Positions 1 through 5,788 of a stretch of DNA of 9,329 bases are shown piece after piece. The notes below the pieces were generated by a model. The model did no database searches. It was not told the origin of the DNA and was given only the letters and a program-made list of their open reading frames with translations. The stretch is taken from assembly GCA_035526585.1 (NCBI GenBank), contig DATLCC010000111.1, forward strand, positions 1 to 9,329, read 5' to 3'. The position numbers and the translations under genes are program-made. The stretch comes from JAJPHT01 sp035526585 (GTDB lineage Archaea; Thermoplasmatota; SW-10-69-26; JACQPN01; JAJPHT01). The first letter of the stretch is position 1. The number at the start of each line of letters is the position of its first letter.

Positions 1-152
1 CCTTGGCGCGCAGCGAGGAGCATGAGCACGTCGCCATCGCGAAGCTCCGTGGTCACCTGCTCTGCCGGAGGCATCGAGGGCGCGGGGACGAGGAGCGCGC
101 TCGCGAGCGGAGCGCACAAGATCGCGATCACGATGAGCACGATGGCGCGCAA
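1..152 (-). CDS. N-terminal fragment of a secreted or membrane protein, function unknown
   Basis: This is an open minus-strand frame that runs off the left edge, so only the first 50 codons are present. It begins TTG CGC GCC ATC GTG CTC. The translation starts with a textbook signal peptide: one Arg, then the hydrophobic stretch AIVLIVIAILCAPLASALLV, then a Pro-rich mature start (PAPSMPPAEQVTTELRDGDV). A stop (TAA at 194-192) limits how far upstream the start can be, and TTG at 152 is the only common start codon ahead of the hydrophobic stretch. GGAG lies five bases before it, and a CTTTAAG box sits about 42 bases upstream. The product cannot be named from this fragment. The plus-strand frame over the same bases is Arg/His-rich and looks like a shadow. 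Confidence 0.6.
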   Translation of the reverse strand, partial: MRAIVLIVIAILCAPLASALLVPAPSMPPAEQVTTELRDGDVLMLLAARQ

Positions 153-190
153 GCTGACTCCCGCCTCGCCGCGAAGCTCGCCCGAGGCAT

Positions 191-197
191 CTTAAAG
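191..197 (-). promoter_or_regulatory. TATA-like box for the truncated left-edge gene
   Basis: On the minus strand the sequence reads CTTTAAG, an A/T island in very GC-rich DNA. An archaeal TATA box sets transcription start about 25 bases downstream, near 169. That would leave a leader of about 17 bases carrying GGAG before the TTG start at 152. The box is seen; its function is inferred from position. Confidence 0.45.
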
Positions 198-242
198 GTT
201 CTCAGGCGACACGACGCGGGTCGCTAGCCCACCGCGGCGGCG

Positions 243-1481
243 CTATCGCCAGTTCGCCCAGTATTCCTCACGCGCGCGCTGCCACGCGGGCTGGAACACC
301 GACGCCTCATTCTTCTCCGCAGGAATGGCGAAGTCCTGCTCGAGGACGCGGCGCGCGATCTCGGGCGCGAGGCTGGCGTTGACGTAGCCCCAGCCCATCT
401 GGGGCTGGACGAGGATGGGCATATTCGCCCATGAGACAAGATCGTGCGGCAGTCCGCTGCGCCCCATAAGCGGCGAAGGGTCCCATGACGTCGCCGAGAA
501 CGTCTTCGCAGTGGCGTTGAGTGCGTTCCGAAGCTCCTCGGCATCGGTCTTCTCGGTGGGTGCCTGCTCGCGGATCTCCTTCAGCGCCGTCGCAAGAGTC
601 CCCGCGACCGAGGGCGCCGCAAAGCTCGTGCCTCCCATCCAGAAGGTCCCGTCGAGGCTATCGTGACGAGGTGATTCGACGCTCATGTTCGATAGTACGT
701 CGATCCCCCCCTTGGGATTCTCAACGGCCTCGCCGGCCCGTTCCGGCTCTGCGCCCCCGACACAGATGACCCAGGGGGGTCCCGCGGAGTATTGCTGCGT
801 TGTTGGGATGCCGCCATTCCCCCCAGCAGTGACGACGAGCTTGCCTGAAGAGGCCGCTGCTCGGGTCGCAGCCAAGATACGGACAGCTTCCTCGTGGACA
901 AGCCCCGAGTCGGGCATGCTGAACGCGGGGCCGAAGCTGAAGCTGATGATGTCGATCCATGTCTGGTTTGCGGCCCACTCTATGGCTTGCCAATAGCTGG
1001 GGTGCAGAAGACATGAGGTCGGAGTTCCACACGCGGACGGCTGAGCAAAGCCCAGTGCTTGGACGACCACGATTACAGCGTCAGGCGCGTCTCGCGCTGC
1101 AACATACGTCGTAGCTGTCCCGTGTCCGTTCTGATCGAGGATATGCGCACCCCCCTCAGCGAACGTGATCCCCAGCAATCGTGTCCCTGAGAACTCGTAG
1201 AGTCGCCCCTTTTCCACGCTCGCCCACAGGTCCGCGTCCTGCTCCACGCGCTGCTCGTAGCTCCCCGACTGGGAGAGCTGGAGCACCCGCGCGGGAACGG
1301 GTGGTTCGTAAGCCGGTCCAGGCTTCGCGAATGTGGGTAGGTAGAAGTTCGCACCCGTGTCGATGACCGCGATGACGACCGGCGCGCGAAGAGCGACGCT
1401 CCCGCTCTGGACGGCCAGGTCCGGCTGGATGCATCCGCTCAGGAGGATACACGCAGCGACAACCGTGATCGCCAAGCGCAA
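243..1481 (-). CDS. Subtilisin-like serine peptidase (S8 family), predicted lipoprotein
   Basis: The 412-residue protein starts with MRLAITVVAACILLSGC, a lipoprotein signal with lipobox LSGC (Cys17), so it should be exported and anchored to the outer face of the membrane. The subtilase catalytic set is complete: Asp41 in VIAVIDTGA, His120 in NGHGTAT, oxyanion Asn222 in AGGN and Ser286 in GGTSFAAPSVAG. It presumably cleaves extracellular proteins or peptides. The Asp motif begins only about 20 residues after the lipid Cys, so there is no room for the usual I9-type propeptide that folds and inhibits many subtilases. The start is TTG: the nearby ATG at 1497 is in another frame, and no SD is visible. 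The gene is divergent from the small secreted protein and membrane regulator at 1598-3285, which makes a functional link possible but unproven. Its natural substrate cannot be read from the sequence. Confidence 0.93.
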   Translation of the reverse strand: MRLAITVVAACILLSGCIQPDLAVQSGSVALRAPVVIAVIDTGANFYLPTFAKPGPAYEPPVPARVLQLSQSGSYEQRVEQDADLWASVEKGRLYEFSGTRLLGITFAEGGAHILDQNGHGTATTYVAARDAPDAVIVVVQALGFAQPSACGTPTSCLLHPSYWQAIEWAANQTWIDIISFSFGPAFSMPDSGLVHEEAVRILAATRAAASSGKLVVTAGGNGGIPTTQQYSAGPPWVICVGGAEPERAGEAVENPKGGIDVLSNMSVESPRHDSLDGTFWMGGTSFAAPSVAGTLATALKEIREQAPTEKTDAEELRNALNATAKTFSATSWDPSPLMGRSGLPHDLVSWANMPILVQPQMGWGYVNASLAPEIARRVLEQDFAIPAEKNEASVFQPAWQRAREEYWANWR

Positions 1482-1505
1482 GTAAAGAAAACAGCATGAC
1501 GGCCA

Positions 1506-1513
1506 GTTATCAA
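1506..1513 (-). promoter_or_regulatory. Weak TATA-like box for the S8 peptidase gene
   Basis: The minus strand reads TTGATAAC, centred about 28 bases before the TTG at 1481. This is the spacing expected for a leaderless archaeal transcript, which fits the lack of an SD sequence there. The match to a TATA consensus is poor, so this is tentative. Confidence 0.3.
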
Positions 1514-1557
1514 TCTTGTTGCGCGCGCCTGATCTGGCAAGTCGATGGGGACAATGG

Positions 1558-1565
1558 CTAAGTAT
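1558..1565 (+). promoter_or_regulatory. Possible TATA-like box for the small-protein/regulator unit
   Basis: CTAAGTAT is the most A/T-rich stretch on the plus strand ahead of the gene at 1598. Transcription would start around 1587, giving a leader of about 11 bases. The 116-base region between the S8 gene and this unit would then carry both divergent promoters. The match is weak and judged by position only. Confidence 0.25.
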
Positions 1566-1597
1566 GGCAGACAGATTGTTCCGAGTTGGGAGAGTCG

Positions 1598-1813
1598 ATG
1601 ACGCACACAGTGCTACGCGCTTCCATCATGATGATCGGATGGATCCTTCTCGCCAACGCCCACGTGGAACCGGCGCTTGCGGTAGAAGAAATCGGCGGTG
1701 CCTGTTGCATCGCTAACGTAGAGATTCCCGACAAGTGTCGGGATCTTGACTACGCCACCCAATGTGTGCCACCCTTGGCCGCTCCCCCGAGCCCGACCGA
1801 GGTGCTGCCGTGA
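1598..1813 (+). CDS. Small secreted four-cysteine protein, function unknown
   Basis: The 71-residue product has a signal peptide (residues 1 to about 28, core IMMIGWILLANA, likely cleavage after PALA) and a mature part of about 43 residues. The mature part has the pattern CC-x9-C-x8-C (Cys36, 37, 47, 56) followed by a Pro-rich tail. This fits a small disulfide-bonded extracellular protein. ATG at 1598 is preferred because GGGAG lies about six bases upstream; an in-frame TTG at 1586 would add four residues. The stop TGA (1811-1813) overlaps the GTG start of the next gene as GTGA, a stop/start junction typical of translational coupling. That overlap is the main evidence that this short frame is real and works with the regulator downstream. 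It could be a ligand, an accessory subunit or a substrate of the divergent S8 peptidase; none of these is shown by the sequence. I recognise no family. Confidence 0.65.
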   Translation: MTHTVLRASIMMIGWILLANAHVEPALAVEEIGGACCIANVEIPDKCRDLDYATQCVPPLAAPPSPTEVLP

Positions 1814-3285
1814 GGGCATTCTCGTGCTGCCTGCTCGCGTTTCTTCTCCTGCCGCCCATCAGTTCCGCGTCGGGCGTCGTGGAAACGCCCATCGTTGACG
1901 TGGCGATCGAGAACGGGCACACAAGCGACTGCCTCGAGTCCATCACGGGCACCTGCCTTGCAAGCGCGTATGGGGGATCGCCGGGCGAAACTGTGATCGC
2001 AGCCGACCAGCGCATCGACATGATAGCGATCCATCAAAACGAATCCTCCCCGGCGGCGCCGTTCGAACTGTGGCTCCTCCCGGACGGTGGCCTCGTCCTC
2101 GACTCGAGGACGCTCTACCGTGAGCATCCCCTCTTTGTCATCCTCTCGCAGCAGATCGGCACGCTCGAGCTCACGTCGGAACCAGCCCCAACGCGACTTG
2201 TTGTGACACGCGAGCGATACGGCGCGGAGACGGTCTGGCCCACGCGCCACGGCACCGACGTGGTCGTCGAGCCGATCGACCTGACGAACTCCTATGGCGG
2301 AACATGGGTGGGCTACGAGCGCGTGGGACCATTTCCCACGTGGAACCACACGCATTCCAATAGCGACGACGAGCTCGAGAGTTTCCGACAGTGCGGAGGT
2401 GCGATCCAGCCCGATCTCTGCCCCGACGCGCTGTCCATACCCGACACGTGGATCGAGTCCATGACGCCCTCCATCGAGACAGGGTTCGAGGTCCGCGAAG
2501 CAACGCTTGCACTTCGACCTCCGGCACGCACCGACGAACACGGCGTCCGAGAGCGCGCCGGGCCTGCCCCACTTGCTCGGACTCGGCCCCTCATGGCAAG
2601 CACACTCCCACTTCCATCACCGGCGCCGTTTCCCCTCAACGACAACGCCGCACCCGTAGCACAGCGACGAGAAAGCGAGCAGCTTCGCCCACAACCCGCG
2701 CCAGGAGCCTCAAGACAACCACCAGCCTTCCCGAAGAACCAGGAACCCAACCCCGCAACCCTCACCCCTCTCGCCGCCGGCGTCGCCCTCATCCTCGTCG
2801 CAGCGGCCCTCTACGCCAGGATCAAAGGCAACGACGCCCTCCTGTCCCAGCGCCGAGCGAAGATCCTCGAGGTCCTCCACCGCGGCCCCACCACCCTCGC
2901 CAACCTCGCGAGAGAAGTGGGCATCGACCGCACGAGCGTCGACCATCACATCCAGGTGCTCCAACGCACGACCGACATCCGCACCGCCCGCATCGGCCAG
3001 CACCTCGTCGTGAGCCTCCCAGGCCAGGACCCCGCCAAAGCGGTGCCCACCGCCGCGGCCCGCGCGCAGGATGTCATCCTGCGCACGGTCCGCAGCGCGG
3101 GCGGCCTGCTGCCTCGCGATCGCCTCAACGAGATCCTCACCGACATGCCCACGCGCACGCGCAACCACGCGCTCAATGAGCTCGCGGAGCAGGGGTTGCT
3201 CCACCGCGACTGGGACGGGCGCCGCGAGACGCTGCGCCTGCGCGGCATCCCGCCCGCCGCGAGCGCGAGCTATCATGGGGCGTAG
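1810..3285 (+). CDS. Membrane-anchored one-component regulator: extracytoplasmic domain, one TM, two winged helices
   Basis: The frame is open from 1762, but GTG at 1810 is the better start. It overlaps the preceding stop (GTGA), and the protein then begins directly with a signal peptide (RAFSCCLLAFLLLPPISSA). The 491 residues divide into an extracytoplasmic domain to about 240 with four Cys and NHT/NSD sequons, and a Pro/Gln-rich stalk to about 315. A membrane helix follows at about 318-338 (LTPLAAGVALILVAAALYA) with basic residues just after it. A winged helix lies at about 345-405 (RRAKILEVLHRGPTTLANLAREVGIDRTSVDHHIQVL) and a second at about 420-480 (AQDVILRTVRSAGGLLPRDRLNEIL). The first resembles ArsR/MarR-like archaeal helix-turn-helix domains. 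Inferred role: it senses something outside the cell and controls transcription directly from the membrane. The sensed signal and target genes are unknown; the divergent S8 gene and its own operon are natural candidates. Confidence 0.82.
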   Translation: MRAFSCCLLAFLLLPPISSASGVVETPIVDVAIENGHTSDCLESITGTCLASAYGGSPGETVIAADQRIDMIAIHQNESSPAAPFELWLLPDGGLVLDSRTLYREHPLFVILSQQIGTLELTSEPAPTRLVVTRERYGAETVWPTRHGTDVVVEPIDLTNSYGGTWVGYERVGPFPTWNHTHSNSDDELESFRQCGGAIQPDLCPDALSIPDTWIESMTPSIETGFEVREATLALRPPARTDEHGVRERAGPAPLARTRPLMASTLPLPSPAPFPLNDNAAPVAQRRESEQLRPQPAPGASRQPPAFPKNQEPNPATLTPLAAGVALILVAAALYARIKGNDALLSQRRAKILEVLHRGPTTLANLAREVGIDRTSVDHHIQVLQRTTDIRTARIGQHLVVSLPGQDPAKAVPTAAARAQDVILRTVRSAGGLLPRDRLNEILTDMPTRTRNHALNELAEQGLLHRDWDGRRETLRLRGIPPAASASYHGA

Positions 3286-3286
3286 G

Positions 3287-4594
3287 TCAGCGCTTGCCTG
3301 GGGCCGCGTCCTGCACGGCTTTCGCCAGCCGCGCGCCGGCCTCGTCCGCGTCCCGGAGCGTTGCGCGTGCATCCATCGTCGGCCACGCGCCATCGAGGTA
3401 GAGCACACGCCCCGCGACGATCGTGGCGCGCACGTCGCCGCCGCGCGCGCAGTACACGAGCGCGCTCGCGGCGTCGTGGAGGGGCCGCATGTGCGCGCCC
3501 TGGGCCGACACGAGCGCGAGGTCGGCGGGCTCTCCGACGGCGATGCCGCCCGCCGGGAGGCCGAGCGCGCGGCGGCCGCCGAGCGTCGCGGCCTCCAGCA
3601 CGCGCGCGGCGGGAGCGGCGCGGGCGTCCCAGCGGTGCTGCTTCTGGACGAGCGCCGCATACTTCGCGCTCTCTAGCACGTCGAGCGTGTTGTTGCTTGC
3701 GGCGCCGTCGGTCCCGATCGCGACGTTCACTCCCGCGTCCCACATCTCGAGGAGCGGCATCGTTCCGCCCGTGGCGAGCTTCATGTTCGACACCGGGCAG
3801 TGCGCGACGTGGGCGCCGGCGCTCCCGAGCTGGCGCACTTCATCCTTGGTGCACCAGCCGCAGTGGGCGAGGATCGCGCCTTCGAGGAGGCCGTGGCGGC
3901 GCAGCACCTCGACCGGGCGCGCGCCGCGCTTCCCGAGCACGTCCTGCACTTCGAAACGCGTCTCGCTGCAGTGGGTGTGGAGGCGCACGCCGCATTCGTC
4001 GCGGATCGCGCGCACGCGCTCAAGCGTCGCGTCGGAGCACGTGTAGACGGCGTGCGGCGCGACCGTGGGCGTGACGAGCGGGTGCCCCAGCCAACGCTTC
4101 GCGAAGCGGCGCGCGTGCTCCTCCTGCTGCTCCTGCTTCAGCTCGGGCGTATCGAAGTCGATCAATGTGGCGCCGACGTGCGCCCTCATCCCCACAGATA
4201 CGACGGTCGCAGCGGTCGACTCCGCGAAGAAGTACATGTCGTTGAAGGCCGTGGTGCCTGAGGCGAGCATCTCGAGGATGGCATGGCGCGTGCCGGCGGT
4301 GACGTCGTCGGCGGTGAGGTTTTGCTCAGCGGGCCAGATGCGCGTGCGGAGCCATTCCTCGAGCGGGAGGTCGTCGCCGAGGCCGCGCAGGAGCGTCATG
4401 GCGCTGTGCGTGTGCGCGTTGACGAGTCCCGGGATGAGGATGCCACCGTGCGCGTCGATCGTCTGGTCGGCGTGCTGGGGCGCCTCGCCGACGGCGGAAA
4501 TGATGCCGTCCTCGATGCGGACATCGCCGCGAAGCGTACGCTGCTTCGCGTCCATCGTGAGGATGATAGCATCGCGGATGAGAAGCGACGACAA
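3287..4594 (-). CDS. mtaD: 5'-methylthioadenosine/S-adenosylhomocysteine deaminase (or 5'-deoxyadenosine deaminase)
   Basis: This is a full-length 435-residue amidohydrolase of the MtaD/DadD group, cytoplasmic and metal-dependent. It converts the adenine of methylthioadenosine, S-adenosylhomocysteine or 5'-deoxyadenosine to hypoxanthine, releasing ammonia, as part of S-adenosylmethionine by-product salvage. The metal ligands are in place: His61 and His63 in NAHTHS, His208 in HTHCSET and Asp296 in GTDGAASNN. Glu211 is the expected catalytic acid/base. Glu90 and His181 (APHAVYTC) match residues that contact the nucleoside in characterised MTA deaminases. Sequence alone does not settle which of the three substrates is preferred. 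The start is TTG with no SD, 28 bases from a T-rich box, so it is probably leaderless. Its stop is separated from the stop of the convergent regulator gene by one base. GTG at 4611 is out of frame. Confidence 0.93.
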   Translation of the reverse strand: MSSLLIRDAIILTMDAKQRTLRGDVRIEDGIISAVGEAPQHADQTIDAHGGILIPGLVNAHTHSAMTLLRGLGDDLPLEEWLRTRIWPAEQNLTADDVTAGTRHAILEMLASGTTAFNDMYFFAESTAATVVSVGMRAHVGATLIDFDTPELKQEQQEEHARRFAKRWLGHPLVTPTVAPHAVYTCSDATLERVRAIRDECGVRLHTHCSETRFEVQDVLGKRGARPVEVLRRHGLLEGAILAHCGWCTKDEVRQLGSAGAHVAHCPVSNMKLATGGTMPLLEMWDAGVNVAIGTDGAASNNTLDVLESAKYAALVQKQHRWDARAAPAARVLEAATLGGRRALGLPAGGIAVGEPADLALVSAQGAHMRPLHDAASALVYCARGGDVRATIVAGRVLYLDGAWPTMDARATLRDADEAGARLAKAVQDAAPGKR

Positions 4595-4618
4595 CGAAGC
4601 CGGATGAGCACGGGGCGC

Positions 4619-4626
4619 TAAAAAGC
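4619..4626 (-). promoter_or_regulatory. T-rich box: likely mtaD promoter, possibly also a terminator of the upstream gene
   Basis: The minus strand reads CTTTTTAG immediately after the stop codon of the upstream membrane protein gene (4628-4630). It is centred about 28 bases before the TTG of mtaD, the right place for a TATA box serving a leaderless transcript. A run of five T directly after a stop codon is also what archaeal RNA polymerase uses to terminate, so the same bases may end one transcript and start the next. The dual role is inferred. Confidence 0.5.
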
Positions 4627-4627
4627 C

Positions 4628-5344
4628 CTACGCGGGGGCGGACGCGGGGGTGACCCGGTCGGCCTCGATGTAGGCGTGGCCGCCGTCGCGATGCATGCGG
4701 CCGACGACGCGGATCGTCGTGCCCGCGTACTGCGCGACGTCCTGCTGGCTCGTCACGACCCCGACCTGGGCCTTGTCGTCGGTGAGACGCAGCATCTTGC
4801 GCCCGCGATATTCGAGGATGTCGAGGGCGCGGCCCGTGACGTCGACGTAGCGGCCGGCCTTCCCTGCGAGATCGTGGACTTCCGCACGCTCGACGTAAGG
4901 GCTCGACTCGCCCCACATACGCTCGAAGTCGTTCTGCAGGCGGCGCACGGCGGTCGGCTCGGTCGTGACGATGGCGTGCGCCTTCGGGCTCACGTGACCG
5001 CTGAACAGAAGCGCCCGGTCCTTGCCGATCGCCGCGTTCATGCGCACGTCGGGGTGCATGCGCACCTCGCAGCCGGCGAGGATCGCGGCGGGAACGTGCG
5101 CGATGCCACTCGCGGGCACGACGACCTTGCTATTGGGGGGGAGCTGCACGCCTTCGGTGAAGTGCTCCGCGATGACGGCGGCGCGGTCGCCAGGACCCGA
5201 GAGCAGATCCTTGACGTCCCAGAGCGCGGTCACCTTCGCCTTCTCGTTGGGACGGGCGGTCTTGACCGTCAACGCCCACGCGATCGCGGACGCGACGACA
5301 CCGAGCACGAATCCGAGGAAGAGCGAACCGAGGCTGAGGGGCAT
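4628..5344 (-). CDS. Membrane-anchored protein with degenerate PLD-like domain and C-terminal OB-fold
   Basis: The 238-residue protein (numbered from ATG at 5344) has an N-terminal membrane helix at about 5-27 (LGSLFLGFVLGVVASAIAWAL) followed by a Lys/Arg-containing segment. Residues about 40-150 look like a phospholipase-D-type fold: VVVPASGIAHVPAAILAGCEVRMHP, then RMNAAIGKDRALLFSG, then AIVTTEPTAVRRLQNDFERMW. The His and Lys of the catalytic HxK(x4)D motif are replaced by Arg101 and Asn103, so no PLD catalysis is expected. Residues about 158-232 look like a small OB-fold (YVDVTGRALDILEYRGRKMLRLTDD...VVTSQQDVAQYAGTTIRVVGRM) of the kind that binds nucleic acid or small ligands. An in-frame TTG at 5362 would add six residues (MARSDG); ATG at 5344 places the start directly before the hydrophobic helix. 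Which side of the membrane the domains face is uncertain. I know no characterised protein with this architecture, and the fold calls rest on pattern only. Confidence 0.7.
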   Translation of the reverse strand: MPLSLGSLFLGFVLGVVASAIAWALTVKTARPNEKAKVTALWDVKDLLSGPGDRAAVIAEHFTEGVQLPPNSKVVVPASGIAHVPAAILAGCEVRMHPDVRMNAAIGKDRALLFSGHVSPKAHAIVTTEPTAVRRLQNDFERMWGESSPYVERAEVHDLAGKAGRYVDVTGRALDILEYRGRKMLRLTDDKAQVGVVTSQQDVAQYAGTTIRVVGRMHRDGGHAYIEADRVTPASAPA

Positions 5345-5483
5345 CCCATCACTTCGCGCCAAGCTGAGGGCTCGTGATACTTGAAGCGCGCGATTTCGAT
5401 CTCGGGCAAGGGCGCGCTCGAGGGCCGCGGGCGCGGGGGGACGACGGGAGCGCGCGCGGCTGCTCGTCCGCGCGTGGACACCT

Positions 5484-5755
5484 CAGGTGGCGCTTCAAGC
5501 GGGGGATCGGGTAGTTGGCAGGCATCGGGGGACAATACTCATGATGCCTACTCCGCGCCGCAGGTGACGCGTCAGGCGCGGGGGCGGGTAGCTGGCAAGC
5601 TTCCGGGGGACAATACTCATGATGTCTACTCCGCGCCGCAGGTGACGCGTCAGGTGCGGGTCGGGTGGCCGGCAAGCCTCCGGGGACAATGCTCATGATG
5701 CCTACTCCGCGCCGCAGGTGACGCGTCACCCGCGGCGTTGGGTAGCATGTGCGCG
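5484..5755. repeat. Tandem array of 76-78-base units with a 44-base conserved core
   Basis: There are three full units plus degenerate part-units at both ends. The core, starting GACAATACTCATGATG and ending GCAGGTGACGCGTCA, lies at 5531-5574, 5609-5652 and 5685-5728. Across all three copies it has only two single-base changes (C/T at the 17th base, A/G at the 7th), and unit spacing is 78 then 76. The 30-34 bases between cores (GGGTAG-TGGCA-GC-TC-GGGG) are recognisably related but far more varied. Each core ends in the perfect palindrome TGACGCGTCA. A decayed copy of its left end begins at 5484, and a related flank (TTGGGTAGCATG) follows the last core. On the minus strand each core also offers GGAG, eight bases, then ATG AGY ATT GTC CCC. 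The function is unknown. Confidence 0.85.
5711..5736. repeat. Near-perfect 26-base palindrome at the end of the tandem array
   Basis: Two 13-base arms meet without a loop. The left arm is GCCGCAGGTGACG, and the right arm is its reverse complement except at one base (an A opposite C), so 12 of 13 pairs match. The central 14 bases, GGTGACGCGTCACC, are perfect. In the two earlier units the same left arm is present but the right arm keeps only the inner five bases plus a few outer pairs. The symmetry suits a site for a dimeric DNA-binding protein, which is inferred. Confidence 0.7.
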
Positions 5756-5772
5756 CAGCGCCCTTTTTCGTC

Positions 5773-5788
5773 CGGCGCCTCAGCGCCG
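5773..5788 (-). other. Short GC hairpin around the stop codon of the large surface-protein gene
   Basis: The minus strand reads CGGCGC-TGAG-GCGCCG: a six-pair GC stem with the TGA stop in the loop. No T-run follows on the minus strand, so it is not a classical terminator. It may protect the 3' end or slow ribosomes, or it may be a chance product of GC-rich sequence. Confidence 0.35.

Larger units (their letters stand above)
5345..5779. other. Gene-free region with tandem repeats
   Basis: No convincing gene lies in these 435 bases. About 140 bases next to the membrane protein gene are plain GC-rich sequence, with a weak TATA-like octamer (CAAGTATC on the minus strand, 5376-5383) that could serve that gene. 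From about 5484 to 5755 the region is filled by the 76-78-base tandem array. A plus-strand frame (5381-5698) and minus-strand frames read through the array. They are judged non-coding because one unit is two bases shorter and breaks frame, and because sequence conservation follows a palindrome rather than codon positions. Confidence 0.6.

Noticed and set aside
1762..1809. Upstream ATG as start of the membrane regulator (507 residues)
   Set aside because: It would put 16 polar residues before the signal peptide and overlap the small gene by about 50 bases. GTG at 1810 gives a proper signal peptide and a coupled stop/start.
1750..2541. Minus-strand frame of 263 codons inside the regulator gene
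   Set aside because: It is antisense to a gene with signal peptide, membrane helix and HTH domains, and it has no recognisable motifs.
5381..5698. Plus-strand repeat-containing gene (GDNTHDAYSAPQVTRQ repeats)
   Set aside because: Two units are in frame, but the third is two bases shorter and breaks the frame. The most conserved part is a palindrome, and no promoter or SD precedes the TTG.
5484..5755. CRISPR array
   Set aside because: Repeat and spacer lengths look superficially suitable, but the parts between cores are related to each other in sequence (GGGTAG-TGGCA-GC pattern). That makes it a tandem repeat, not unique spacers, and there are no cas genes in the window.
5484..5755. Replication origin with repeated binding sites
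   Set aside because: There is no A/T-rich unwinding region, no cdc6/orc1 gene and no resemblance to known origin recognition boxes.
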